From NCBI RefSeq assembly GCF_004912135.1, contig NZ_STGU01000008.1, forward strand, positions 1 to 64,000: DNA of 64,000 nucleotides, read 5' to 3'. The DNA comes from Rhizobium rosettiformans W3 (GTDB taxonomy: Bacteria; Pseudomonadota; Alphaproteobacteria; Rhizobiales; Rhizobiaceae). The notes beneath the pieces are model-generated. The model had not been told where the DNA came from. It was given only the letters and a program-made list of their open reading frames with translations, and searched no databases. Shown here one piece after another: positions 51,401 through 59,532 of the stretch (positions are counted from its first letter, which is position 1; every line of letters begins with the position of its first letter). A program made the position numbers and the translations under genes.

Positions 51401-53853
51401 AGATCCCTGTGACTGCCGATTTTGGCGCCGGGGCCTATGTGACGGCAACCCTTTTCCGTCCAGGTGATGCCGAGGAAAGCCGGATGCCGGCGCGTGCGAT
51501 CGGCATTGCCTGGCTCGCGGTCGATCCGGGTGCCGACAAACTAGCCATCAAGCTTTCACCGCCGGAAAAGACGCTACCCCGCCAGCCGCTGGAAATCCCC
51601 GTGGAAGTGACCGGGGCCGGCATCGGCGAGGAAGCCTATGTGATGGTCGCCGCCGTCGACGTCGGCATCCTCAACCTCACCCGCTACGAGACACCCGATC
51701 CGGAAAGCCATTACTTCGGCCAGCGCCGCCTCGGCCTTGAACTGCGCGACCTCTATGGCCGTCTGATCGATGGCTCGCTGGGCGCCACCGGGCGTCTGCG
51801 CACCGGTGGTGACGGCGGACAGGTCGCCCTTCAGGGCAACCCCCCGCGCGAAAAGCTCGTGGCCTTCTTCTCAGGGCCCGTGAAGCTCGACGGAGACGGG
51901 AAGGCGACCGTCTCCTTCGACATACCCCAATTCAATGGCACGGCGCGTGTCATGGCCTGGGCCTGGTCTAAGACCGGCGTCGGCCATAGCGAGACAGACG
52001 TGATCATCCGCGATCCGGTCGTCGTCACGGCCAGCCTGCCCAAATTCCTGGCGCCCGACGACGAAAGCAGTCTGCGCCTCGACATCGCGGCGACGGATGC
52101 ACCATCCGGCACCTACACGCTCGCCGTCACCGGCAACGATCCGGTCGGCGTTGGCGGCGCGGACACCCAGGAAGTCGCGCTGACCTCAGGTGAGACGACC
52201 ACCGTCACCCTGCCGCTGACCGCCAATACACCCGGCGACGGCGTCATCGACATCGCTCTCTCCGGCGCCGACGGTATTGCCGTCAGCCAGTCCCTCGATC
52301 TTCCGGTGCGCCCGGCAACCCTGCCGATCACCGAGCGGCAGGTCATTGCGCTCGCACCGGGCAAGAGCCTGACCGTCGATGGCAACCTGCTCGCCGACAG
52401 CCTGCTGCAGGGCGCCTCGGTCAGCCTCAATATTGCCCGTGCCGATGGCCTCGACATTCCGGGCCTGCTGATGGCGCTCGACCGCTATCCCTATGGCTGC
52501 GCCGAGCAAACGACCAGCCGCGCGCTGCCGCTTCTCTATTTCGATGAACTGGCCAAGCTCTCCGGCCTGCCGGAAGACGAGGCGATCAACAAGCGCGTTC
52601 AGGATGGCATCCTGCGCGTGCTCGCCTATCAGTCATCGAGCGGCTCCTTTGGCCTCTGGGCACCGGGTTCTGAAAGCCTCTGGCTCGACGCTTATGTCAC
52701 CGACTTCCTGACCCGTGCCCGCGAGCAGAAGTTCGACGTGCCGGAAGAAGCCCTCCTCCAGGCGCTGCAGAACCTGCAAAACCGCATCGCCTATGACAAC
52801 GACATCCGCACGCGCGGCAACGAGATCGCCTATGCGCTCTACGTGCTCGCCCGCAGCCGCAAGGCCTCTCTCAGCGATCTGCGCTACTACGCAGACACAA
52901 TGCTGGGCGACTTCCCGACGCCGCTCTCGAAAGCGCATCTGGCCGCAGCCCTGTCGCTCTACGGCGACAGCGAACGCGCCAACGGCGTCTTCCTCGATGC
53001 CGCTGGCATGAGCGAACAGGCCCGCTTGACGCCGGTCAGCTTCTCGCGCTCCGACTATGGATCTGCCCTTCGCGATGCCGCAGGCGTTCTGGCGCTTGCC
53101 GCCGAAAGCCGGCCGGTTCCGCCGGTCGTCCCGATCCTGACAAAGGTGGTGGCGGACGAGTGGAAGGCGAAGCAGACGCTGAGCACCCAGGAACAGACCT
53201 GGATGCTGCTCGCCGCCCGCGCACTGCAGCAGGACGACAAGGGTCTGAAGCTGGACGTCAACGGTGCGGAAAAGACCGGCGCCTATGCCGCCACGATCCC
53301 CGGCGACGCGCTCCTGCAGGCGCCGCTGACGCTGACCAATACCGGCCTCGATCCGGTGAGCGCCGCCATCACCACGGTCGCAGCACCCGTGCTGCCCCCG
53401 GCGGCCGGCGGCGAAGGCTTCTCGATCAGCAAGACCTTCTATAGCCTCACCGGCGAAGAGGCCAATATCACCGAGGTCATCCAGAACGAGCGTTACGTCG
53501 TCGTGCTGGAGGTGACGGAAGAAGACGAATGGCCGGCGCAACTGCTGGTGACCGATCTGCTTCCCGCCGGCTTCGAGATCGACAATCCGAGCCTGGTCGA
53601 CAGCGCCGCCCTCGCCAACTTCGACTGGATCGGCGTGACCGAAACGGCGCATCTCGAATTCCGCAGCGACCGCTTCGTGGCAGCCATCAATCGCGGCGCG
53701 GGCGAGAACGGCACGATCACGCTGGCTTATGTCGTTCGCGCCGTCACGCCGGGCACCTATGACCTCCCAGCAGCCAGCGTCGAAGACATGTATCGCCCGC
53801 AGCTGTCGGCGCGCACGGCAGCCGGTGCGATGACGGTCTCGACCGCACCCTGA
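48409..53853 (+). CDS. Bacterial alpha-2-macroglobulin family protein with N-terminal PAN-like domain
   Basis: The 1814-aa exported protein has a Sec signal peptide (cleavage near ASAQ, with no lipobox), a Cys-rich PAN/Apple-like segment (about residues 45-90: CEASCIGDSACRAFTF), a TPR-like stretch (about 150-235), then the macroglobulin domain series and a thioester domain with C1364 in YGCAEQTTSR (CxEQ thioester). Such proteins trap proteases that enter the periplasm and are usually coupled with PBP1C for envelope repair, as here: the stop codon shares a base with the pbpC start. E. coli YfhM is a lipoprotein and lacks the PAN part, so this is a variant layout. Confidence 0.9.
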   Translation: MFTHRFSGFLALALALVPISLPASAQDIRTIERIDDADYFGFDLRTEKNVSIDECEASCIGDSACRAFTFNPKVNWCFLKSDYDQLNSFPGAIAGRIVVQAAEEDIGAPPALGFVSDYVKSEARNQRDRLTIAPEQDGWGREALIETGRSAFTGGNVDFALISLKGALSIDPEDPALWLELARMANTVTGNYSMANEGAMASINGYQLTRGASTRADALATLAKSLENSENWRPALSAYKASLELASNAQVRAAFEDLRSRQGFRVVNNTVDSDSASPRACIEFSEPLVKRGVDYSSFVTLDGKTPKALEAKNNQICVEGLEHGGRYRLALRAGLPSSVDENLEAPVELEVYVRDRSATVRFTGDAFVLPSSARQGIPLVSINSESANLELYRIGDRNIAPLLASSQFLTQMDGYTAGRVKDELGELVWQGSVEIANEQNKEVVTSIPLQEALPTRKPGIYVLTAVSPTSVTENWDSRATQWFVVSDIGLSTFAGTDGLHVFARSLATASPLPNIELQLIAKNNEILATATTDAEGRARFDAGLVRGGAALAPAVIAARSGADDNVFLDMTRAGFDLSDRGVTGRPAPGPVDILAWTERGIYRPGETVHAAALARDTNADAISGLPLTFLFSRPDGVEFRRMAVTSETLGGYAVDLPILANAMRGTWTVAIHTDPKKPAIAQSTFLVDDFVPDRLDLKLSSEATAISPEEAVTVSADGRYLYGAPAAGLTLEGEVVIRPTTSHPDFDRYSFGLSDEEGIEDMRVPLEGLDALDDDGLANIDVSLTDLPSTTRLLNADVVLRLREGGGRAVERKLTLPVTPEGPMIGIKPEFEGDLAENTNAAFNLIALGPDGQRQSLAGARWKLIKLERNYQWYRDGSSWRYEPITTTKLVADGTTDIASDGTALSVPVTWGSHRLEVEQGGAVTSVDFDAGWFVTASSTETPDALEIGLDKPSYQVGDTAKLKISPRFAGQVIVTSGTDALISTQVADVPATGTEIEIPVTADFGAGAYVTATLFRPGDAEESRMPARAIGIAWLAVDPGADKLAIKLSPPEKTLPRQPLEIPVEVTGAGIGEEAYVMVAAVDVGILNLTRYETPDPESHYFGQRRLGLELRDLYGRLIDGSLGATGRLRTGGDGGQVALQGNPPREKLVAFFSGPVKLDGDGKATVSFDIPQFNGTARVMAWAWSKTGVGHSETDVIIRDPVVVTASLPKFLAPDDESSLRLDIAATDAPSGTYTLAVTGNDPVGVGGADTQEVALTSGETTTVTLPLTANTPGDGVIDIALSGADGIAVSQSLDLPVRPATLPITERQVIALAPGKSLTVDGNLLADSLLQGASVSLNIARADGLDIPGLLMALDRYPYGCAEQTTSRALPLLYFDELAKLSGLPEDEAINKRVQDGILRVLAYQSSSGSFGLWAPGSESLWLDAYVTDFLTRAREQKFDVPEEALLQALQNLQNRIAYDNDIRTRGNEIAYALYVLARSRKASLSDLRYYADTMLGDFPTPLSKAHLAAALSLYGDSERANGVFLDAAGMSEQARLTPVSFSRSDYGSALRDAAGVLALAAESRPVPPVVPILTKVVADEWKAKQTLSTQEQTWMLLAARALQQDDKGLKLDVNGAEKTGAYAATIPGDALLQAPLTLTNTGLDPVSAAITTVAAPVLPPAAGGEGFSISKTFYSLTGEEANITEVIQNERYVVVLEVTEEDEWPAQLLVTDLLPAGFEIDNPSLVDSAALANFDWIGVTETAHLEFRSDRFVAAINRGAGENGTITLAYVVRAVTPGTYDLPAASVEDMYRPQLSARTAAGAMTVSTAP

Positions 53854-55940
53854 TGGGTCGGGCGCGGCGCATCGGGATCAGCATCGGGGCGGTCGCCATC
53901 GCGGCCACCGCCTCGCTCGCTGGGCTCGACTGGGCAGACAGAAACTACCCTCCCCCGCTGGACGCGGCGCTGGAGGTCTCGACCGAGATCCTCGATCGCG
54001 ACGGCCAGCTCTTGCGCGCTTTCGCGACCCGCGAGGGCCTCTGGCGGCTTGAAACCACAATCGATGACGTCGATCCGGCCTTGCTGCGAATGCTCGTCGC
54101 CTATGAGGATCGCCGCTATGATAGCCATTCCGGCGTCGATCTTCTGGCGCTGGGGCGAGCCGCCTGGCAGCTTGCCGCCAATGGCCGCATCGTCTCCGGC
54201 GCCTCGACGCTTTCGATGCAGGTCGCACGCCTGATCGAGCCGCGCCGGGAACGCTCGATCAGCGCCAAGCTCATCCAGATCGCCCGCGCGATCCAGATCG
54301 AGCGGCGCCTGTCGAAGACGGAAATCCTCAACCTCTATCTCACCCACGCCCCCTATGGCGGCAATCTCGAAGGCGTGCGCGCGGCAAGTCTCTCCTGGTT
54401 TGGCAAGGAACCCAAACGCCTGTCGACAGCAGAGGCGGCCCTCCTGGTCGCATTGCCCCAGCTGCCGGAAAGGCGCCGCCCGGACCGCTATCGCGACAAC
54501 GCACTCGAAGCCCGCAAGCGGGTTCTCGAACGCGCCCGCGAGGCCGACGTTGTCGACGACATGGAAGTCGAACTCGCCTTCAACGCATCACTCCCCACCG
54601 CACGGCGTCAACTTCCAGCCCTTGCGCCCCACCTGGCGGAAGCCGCACGACGCAAGGCCCCCGCGGCAAAAACCCACCAGACCACCATTATCCGCCCGGT
54701 CCAGGAAACCTTGGAAAAGGTAGCACTCGAAGCGGGCCGCAAGCTCGACCCGAAGGTCTCGCTCGCTTTGCTGATGGCCGATGCCACCACCGGCGAGATC
54801 GTCGCCGAAGTCGGCGCGGCCAACTATTTCGATGCCTCCCGTTCCGGATGGATCGACATGACGCGGGCTGAGCGCTCTCCGGGCTCTGCGCTGAAACCCT
54901 TCATCTACGGCCTCGCCTTCGAGCAGGGTCTCGTCGCCCAGGAAACCATCGTCGAGGATCGCCCGGCCGACTTCTTCGGCTATCGCCCGAAGAACTTCGA
55001 CATGCACTACCAGGGCGACGTCAGCATCCGCCAGGCGCTGCAGCTGTCGCTCAACGTGCCCGCCGTGCGCCTGCTCGATGCCGTCGGCCCCTCCCGCCTG
55101 ATGGTGCGCCTGCGCCGCGCCGGGGTGACGCTGAAGCTCCCACCGAACGAGGCCCCGGGCCTCGCGATTGCTCTTGGTGGTGCCGGGATCACGCTGAAGG
55201 ATCTGGTGCAGCTCTATGCCGGTCTCGCCAACCGCGAGCAGCCCGTCCGGCTCGGCGACGGCATTCGCGACAAAGCCGAACTGATCGACGAGGAGCCGCT
55301 TTTCGAACCCACAGCCGCCTGGACGGTCGCCGACGTGCTCGGCGACGTCCTGCCGCCAACCGGCAGCCCGCCCGCCGGCATCGCCTACAAGACCGGCACC
55401 AGCTACGGCTACCGCGACGCCTGGTCGGTGGGTTATGACGGCCGCTATGTCCTGGGCGTCTGGATCGGCCGGCCGGACAATGCCGCCGTCCCCGGCATCT
55501 CGGGATATCAGACGGCAGCCCCGATCCTGTTCGAAGCCTTTGCCAAATCCGGGCTCGCAGGCACGGCTCTGCCCCGCGCGCCGGCAGGCGCCAATCGCAT
55601 CGCCGCCTCCGAGCTGCCGCAGTCCCTGCGGCGATTCTCGGTGGACTCGAACGGCCTCATCTCCGTCTCGGCGCGCGAGCGCCCGCCGCAGATCGTCTAC
55701 CCGCTGGAGGGATCCGTTCTGGAGCTTGGAAAGAGTGCAGATGGGAAAGCTCTGCCTGTTGTCATGAAGATGCAGGCCGGCCGCGCGCCTTTCCGCTGGC
55801 TGGTCAACGGCAAGCCGATGAGCGAATCCACCCGGCGCAGAACCGGGGAGTGGCATCCGGAAGGAACCGGCCAGTCCACCTTGACCGTCATCGATGCCGA
55901 GGGAAGGGCCGCCTCGGTCAATGTCTTTGTCCGCAATTGA
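53853..55940 (+). CDS. pbpC: Penicillin-binding protein 1C
   Basis: The 695-aa bifunctional peptidoglycan synthase has an N-terminal membrane anchor, a GT51 transglycosylase domain with VAYEDRRYDSHSGVD and GASTLSMQVARL, a transpeptidase domain with Ser345 in SALK, the SLN motif and KTGTSYG, and a C-terminal BiPBP_C domain (about residues 600-690). It is translationally coupled to the alpha-2-macroglobulin gene, the classic pairing for periplasmic defence and repair. All catalytic motifs are intact. The start at 53853 shares the A of the upstream TGA. Confidence 0.93.
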   Translation: MGRARRIGISIGAVAIAATASLAGLDWADRNYPPPLDAALEVSTEILDRDGQLLRAFATREGLWRLETTIDDVDPALLRMLVAYEDRRYDSHSGVDLLALGRAAWQLAANGRIVSGASTLSMQVARLIEPRRERSISAKLIQIARAIQIERRLSKTEILNLYLTHAPYGGNLEGVRAASLSWFGKEPKRLSTAEAALLVALPQLPERRRPDRYRDNALEARKRVLERAREADVVDDMEVELAFNASLPTARRQLPALAPHLAEAARRKAPAAKTHQTTIIRPVQETLEKVALEAGRKLDPKVSLALLMADATTGEIVAEVGAANYFDASRSGWIDMTRAERSPGSALKPFIYGLAFEQGLVAQETIVEDRPADFFGYRPKNFDMHYQGDVSIRQALQLSLNVPAVRLLDAVGPSRLMVRLRRAGVTLKLPPNEAPGLAIALGGAGITLKDLVQLYAGLANREQPVRLGDGIRDKAELIDEEPLFEPTAAWTVADVLGDVLPPTGSPPAGIAYKTGTSYGYRDAWSVGYDGRYVLGVWIGRPDNAAVPGISGYQTAAPILFEAFAKSGLAGTALPRAPAGANRIAASELPQSLRRFSVDSNGLISVSARERPPQIVYPLEGSVLELGKSADGKALPVVMKMQAGRAPFRWLVNGKPMSESTRRRTGEWHPEGTGQSTLTVIDAEGRAASVNVFVRN

Positions 55941-56026
55941 AGCATCTGTGACAGCCGCGCGTGATCCGGCTGTTGATGCGGAGCGTAAAAGACCCCGTTA
56001 ACCCCATTGAACGGGAGACCTTCGTT

Positions 56027-56428
56027 ATGACCAGCAGCTTTCGCGCCGGACTGATTACGCTCCTGACGCTCGCTTTCGCCGTGCCCTCCGCCATGGCCAA
56101 CGAGCGCTTCACTGCCAATGACATCAAAGGCGAGATCATCGGCAAACGCATCTATCTCGCTGTTCCCTTCGGCGGCGAATTTCCGCTGAACTATCGACCC
56201 AACGGCCAGGTTGACGGCTCCGGTGAGGCTCTGGGTCTTGGCCGCTTCGCCAAGCCGAATGACAAGGGCAAATGGTGGATCAATGGCGATCGCCTCTGCC
56301 AACAGTTCACCAGCTGGTACAAGGGCGAGCCGATGTGCTTCGAACTGATCCGCACCGGCGATAAGCGCCTGAAATGGATCCGCGACAACGGCCAGACCGG
56401 CACGGCCCGCATCGGCAGCAGCATCTGA
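56027..56428 (+). CDS. Small secreted protein, unknown function
   Basis: The 133-aa protein has a typical signal peptide (residues 1-24, cleavage after AMA) and a small mature domain with two cysteines (GDRLCQQF and EPMCFEL) that could form a disulfide. The mature part is rich in Gly and aromatic residues (GKWWINGDRLC), a layout I have seen in periplasmic proteins of rhizobia with no assigned role. The ATG at 56027 has GGGAG upstream; the frame runs back to 55961. It is 86 bp after pbpC and could be part of that transcript. Confidence 0.7.
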   Translation: MTSSFRAGLITLLTLAFAVPSAMANERFTANDIKGEIIGKRIYLAVPFGGEFPLNYRPNGQVDGSGEALGLGRFAKPNDKGKWWINGDRLCQQFTSWYKGEPMCFELIRTGDKRLKWIRDNGQTGTARIGSSI

Positions 56429-56489
56429 CCTGCCTTGTCGCGACAATCTCGTGCCCCTATTCTGATCCGCAATCAGGATGGGGACACAA

Positions 56490-56906
56490 ATGGCAGATCT
56501 GAGAAGCCGGCCGATCGGTGCAACGGCCAGCCTGGGCCGGATGGGCTATCCGTCAATCCGCTCGGCAACAGGCGGTGAACTTCAGATCGTGACGGGCCCA
56601 GCCCAAGCCGGCTTCAACCCGCTGGACCTGCTGCTGGCGTCGCTCGCGGCCTGTATGAGCATGAGCGCGCGGATCGCAGCCCGGGAGCTCGGGTTCTCGG
56701 ACACCTTCGAAGGTCTCGAAGTCGACGTCAGCGGCGAAAAGTCCGCGGACGAGCCGTCCCGCTTTGTCGGCTTCACCGTGCGAATGACCTTCCACGGCGA
56801 GATCCCATCAGAACAGCAGTGGTTGATTGCCCGCCGCGCCGAAGAGATCTGCACGGTCAGCAACAGCCTGGCAGTTCACCCTCAGCTGTTGCTCGGCCCG
56901 GTCTGA
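56490..56906 (+). CDS. OsmC family protein
   Basis: The 138-aa protein shows the OsmC/Ohr fold, with the two expected cysteines: one in LLASLAACMSMS and one in EICTVSNSLAV. These two would act as peroxidatic and resolving cysteines against organic peroxides. The length fits the family. The ATG at 56490 is used with GGGG upstream; an ATG 12 bases before it is also in frame. Its last 25 bases overlap the end of the convergent DUF1810 gene. Confidence 0.85.
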   Translation: MADLRSRPIGATASLGRMGYPSIRSATGGELQIVTGPAQAGFNPLDLLLASLAACMSMSARIAARELGFSDTFEGLEVDVSGEKSADEPSRFVGFTVRMTFHGEIPSEQQWLIARRAEEICTVSNSLAVHPQLLLGPV

Positions 56907-57343
56907 TCCTCGAGAAGCCGCAAGGTTGCTCGGTCCGGCTCGCCATTGCAGAACACCTCCAGGGCGGTCCGGAAAAGCGTGCCCGCACCCGGCTCGGCTG
57001 CCTCGGCAAAAAGCGTCATGGACGACTGAAACTTCATGTCGTCAGGCTGTCCGAAGATCTCTCCCAAGCTGCGGTTTGAGTGCGCGAGCACCGCGCTGGT
57101 GACCGCGCGCAGGCGTTCCCCGAGGACAGGATGCGCAAGATAGGCTCGCGCCTCGTCGAGCGACGTAAGTGCGAAATACTGCGCCGTTGGCGAACGTCCG
57201 AGCCCCGTCAGCTGCGGAAAGATGAACCACATCCAGTGACTGCGTTTCTGCCCCGACTGGAGTTCGCGCAGCGCTTGAGGGTAAAGGTCCTTCTGCGCAT
57301 CGACAAAGCGGTCGAGGCCGGTACTAGAATGCTTGTCGTCCAT
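56882..57343 (-). CDS. DUF1810 family protein
   Basis: The 153-aa soluble protein carries the DUF1810 pattern near its start (LDRFVDAQKDLYPQALREL, then SHWMWFIFPQLTGLGRSPTA) and the later DDMKFQSSMTLF. The family is widespread and of unknown function. The ATG at 57343 is chosen since the frame beyond, up to 57652, is shadow. It overlaps the convergent OsmC gene by 25 bases at the 3' ends. Confidence 0.85.
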   Translation of the reverse strand: MDDKHSSTGLDRFVDAQKDLYPQALRELQSGQKRSHWMWFIFPQLTGLGRSPTAQYFALTSLDEARAYLAHPVLGERLRAVTSAVLAHSNRSLGEIFGQPDDMKFQSSMTLFAEAAEPGAGTLFRTALEVFCNGEPDRATLRLLEDQTGPSNS

Positions 57344-57682
57344 GGATGCTCCTCCTTCGGCCTGCCGGAGTAAGAAGCCAACCTGCCCATCGCTGTTGGC
57401 CGATACGATCAACTGTTTGCCCCCGAACGCCATAAATCTTGACGTCGGGGCAATGTTCGTTAACAAGAACGTGAGGCGCCGTGATTTCAGCATCACCGCG
57501 TCCGAACCTGGTGCCGGGCCCCTCTGGCGAGAGTTTACGGCGCTCTCGTGATGTCGGTACCGCCAGCAATTTGAGCCGGCGGATTCTAGAACAATGAACA
57601 CTTGGATCATGCTTCGTGCGAAGGCGTGCAGGGCGCTTCGCATCTCCACCATTTCTGTGTCCTCGAGCCTGGAGGACCGCGT
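57344..57682. other. 339-bp divergent intergenic region
   Basis: The region lies between the DUF1810 and DUF475 genes and should hold promoters for both. Nothing gene-like is visible. It contains a small dyad CGAGAG/CTCTCG (57528-57533 and 57543-57548). I looked for a manganese (yybP-ykoY) riboswitch, sometimes linked to TerC-type proteins, and did not recognise one. Confidence 0.45.
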
Positions 57683-58786
57683 ATGAGCACCTCAGCAGCA
57701 ACAGGGGCCAATTCCACCCTCGGCTATTTCCGCTGGGCCTTCATCGTCACTGCGATCGGTCTGGTTCTCGGTGGCGTTCTCGGCTGGCAGTCGTCCGGGA
57801 CGATCGCCGGAATGGCCACAGTCTTCTTCATCTGTGCAGTCCTTGCTGTGCTTGAGATCTCACTGTCCTTCGACAACGCGATCGTCAATGCCAACAAGCT
57901 GAAGGACATGACGCCGGTCTGGCAGCATCGCTTCCTGACCTGGGGCATCATCATCGCCGTCTTCGGCATGCGCATCGTCTTTCCGCTTTTGATCGTGGTC
58001 ATCGCGGCCAATATCGGCCCCATCGAAGCGGTCATTCTCGCTGCGCGCGAGCCTGCCGAATATGCCCGCATCATGAACGATGCGCATCTTCCGATCGCCG
58101 CCTTCGGCGGCACCTTCCTGATGATGGTCGGCCTCACCTACTTCTTCAATCAGGAGAAGGACGTCCACTGGATCGAATGGCTTGAAAAGCACATGGCGCG
58201 CTCGGCCTCCATCAAGGGCATCGAGATCGCCGTTGTGCTGCTGCTCATCCTACTGTTCTCCAACCTTCTCAAGGGCGAGGAAGCCACCACCTTCGTCTAT
58301 TCGGCGATCTACGGCCTTGTGACGTTTCTCGCCGTCGAAGTGCTGGGCGGCCTGCTCGACGCATCCCAGAAGGCCATGAGCGAGGCGGCGAAGGGTGGCC
58401 TTGGCGCCTTCATCTATCTGGAAGTGCTGGACGCCAGCTTCTCCTTCGACGGCGTCATCGGCGCCTTCGCCCTGACGCAGAACCTGTTCATTATCGCGAT
58501 CGGCCTTGGCATCGGCGCCATGTATGTGCGCTCGATGACCATCATGCTGGTCGAAAAGGGCACGCTGGCGGAATACCGCTATCTGGAGCACGGCGCCTTC
58601 TACGCGATCCTGATCCTGTCGGTGATCATGTATGTCCAGACGCTGGTGCATATCCCGGAAGTCATCACCGGCCTTGGTGGCGCGGCGCTGATCGGTATCT
58701 CCCTCTGGTCCTCGATCAAATACAATCGGGAAGAACGCGAAGCGGAAGAACGTCTGGCCCACGAAAGTGTCGCCGAGAACATCTGA
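57683..58786 (+). CDS. DUF475 (TerC-like) integral membrane protein
   Basis: The 367-aa protein has about nine hydrophobic helices and two matching acidic membrane motifs, LSFDNAIVNANKL and FSFDGVIGAFALT, typical of the TerC/LysE-like superfamily. Members are linked to tellurium resistance or export of metal ions such as manganese. Substrate here is unknown. The start at 57683 has GGAGGA upstream; the frame extends 27 codons further. A bidirectional terminator follows its stop codon. Confidence 0.85.
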   Translation: MSTSAATGANSTLGYFRWAFIVTAIGLVLGGVLGWQSSGTIAGMATVFFICAVLAVLEISLSFDNAIVNANKLKDMTPVWQHRFLTWGIIIAVFGMRIVFPLLIVVIAANIGPIEAVILAAREPAEYARIMNDAHLPIAAFGGTFLMMVGLTYFFNQEKDVHWIEWLEKHMARSASIKGIEIAVVLLLILLFSNLLKGEEATTFVYSAIYGLVTFLAVEVLGGLLDASQKAMSEAAKGGLGAFIYLEVLDASFSFDGVIGAFALTQNLFIIAIGLGIGAMYVRSMTIMLVEKGTLAEYRYLEHGAFYAILILSVIMYVQTLVHIPEVITGLGGAALIGISLWSSIKYNREEREAEERLAHESVAENI

Positions 58787-58815
58787 GCGTATCGTATCAG
58801 CTTCAGACCAAATAG

Positions 58816-58841
58816 AAGGCCGGTGTTTGCGCACCGGCCTT
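58816..58841. terminator. Bidirectional terminator after the DUF475 gene
   Basis: AAGGCCGGTG (58816-58825) pairs perfectly with CACCGGCCTT (58832-58841) around a 6-base loop, followed by CGTCTTT. It also ends the minus-strand small gene whose stop is at 58858. Confidence 0.8.
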
Positions 58842-58857
58842 CGTCTTTGAGGCTATC

Positions 58858-59037
58858 TCAATCGGGGCCGACATCCGCCCCTTGCGAGCCGACATCCGGC
58901 AAGGAACCCGTGCCCGGCGTTTTCATCGGATCCTGAAGCTCCTCCTTGTCGTGCGGCCCGGCCGCAGGCATGTCCTCGGCCTTGGTCGTCTCCTCATCCG
59001 GCTCCGGCTTGCCGGCATTTTCGATCTTCTCGCTCAT
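58858..59037 (-). CDS. Very small acidic hydrophilic protein under a stress-type promoter
   Basis: The 59-aa protein (starting MSEKIENAGKPEPDEE) is acidic, Pro/Gly/Asp-rich and predicted disordered. The start at 59037 has GGAG at good spacing, and an EcfG-like site is 28 bases upstream. The frame continues to 59592 only as shadow. It is divergent from another tiny hydrophilic gene at 59169, with back-to-back promoters. Such short charged proteins are common in stress regulons, but I cannot name a family. Confidence 0.65.
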   Translation of the reverse strand: MSEKIENAGKPEPDEETTKAEDMPAAGPHDKEELQDPMKTPGTGSLPDVGSQGADVGPD

Positions 59038-59064
59038 AGCTATCTCCGTTTTGGGGACAGGAGA

Positions 59065-59090
59065 AACATGCGGTGGACCGTCCAGGTTCC
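59065..59090 (-). promoter_or_regulatory. EcfG-like promoter, minus strand
   Basis: On the minus strand GGAAC (59090-59086), a 17-base spacer and TGTT (59068-59065) match the consensus with one mismatch. It sits 24 bp from an exact plus-strand copy, forming a divergent pair. Confidence 0.55.
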
Positions 59091-59113
59091 GACGCCAGAG
59101 CATCAGTTTCTCG

Positions 59114-59138
59114 GGAACCGCAGAAAGCCGTTGACGTT
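59114..59138 (+). promoter_or_regulatory. EcfG-type general stress promoter, plus strand
   Basis: GGAAC (59114-59118), a 16-base spacer and CGTT (59135-59138) match the consensus exactly. The next start codon with a strong ribosome binding site is the ATG at 59169, 31 bases downstream. Confidence 0.75.
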
Positions 59139-59168
59139 CGGTAGGCATGACCAATGGAGGAGGCTCAT

Positions 59169-59327
59169 ATGACCGCAGAAAAAACCGCCGAACCGCACCG
59201 TTTGCAGCCGGATCCGCCCGAGGGTGACCGGCGGACGATCGAGCGCGAACTGGCAAAGCAGGACGACCCCGACGAAGAACCAACCGAACAGGGTGTCGAC
59301 CTCGATCCGAAGCGACGGATCGATTGA
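59169..59327 (+). CDS. Very small charged protein (52 aa) under a stress promoter
   Basis: The 52-aa protein is hydrophilic and strongly charged (PPEGDRRTIERELAKQDD and so on). It is supported by an excellent ribosome binding site (GGAGGAGG, 6 bases before the ATG) and by the exact EcfG-type promoter 31 bases upstream. It is probably disordered and its function is unknown. The next small gene starts 13 bases after its stop, so they are co-transcribed. Confidence 0.7.
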   Translation: MTAEKTAEPHRLQPDPPEGDRRTIERELAKQDDPDEEPTEQGVDLDPKRRID

Positions 59328-59340
59328 CGGGAGCATCATC

Positions 59341-59523
59341 ATGAACAGCAAACTGCCACCCGTTCCGGAGGAAAACCGCAGCCACAAGGGGACCGGCGAG
59401 ACCGGATCGATGAAGAAGGGCGAGGAGCAGCATTTCTCGCCGGAAAAGAACCCCGACAAGCTGGGCCAGCAGGGCAACAGCAAGGTCAACACGACCCATC
59501 AGGGATATCAGCAGGACCGATAG
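59341..59523 (+). CDS. Small hydrophilic protein (60 aa)
   Basis: The 60-aa protein is Lys/Glu/Gly/Gln-rich and lacks hydrophobic segments (for example GTGETGSMKKGEEQHFSPEK), consistent with a disordered, stress-induced protein. It begins 13 bases after the preceding small gene with a GGGAG ribosome binding site. The family is not recognised. The neighbouring tiny genes on both sides have similar composition. Confidence 0.65.
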   Translation: MNSKLPPVPEENRSHKGTGETGSMKKGEEQHFSPEKNPDKLGQQGNSKVNTTHQGYQQDR

Positions 59524-59532
59524 GAGCAAACG

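Noticed and set aside
57344..57682. Manganese (yybP-ykoY) riboswitch before the DUF475/TerC-like gene
   Set aside because: The family context is suggestive, but I could not find the conserved internal-loop sequences.
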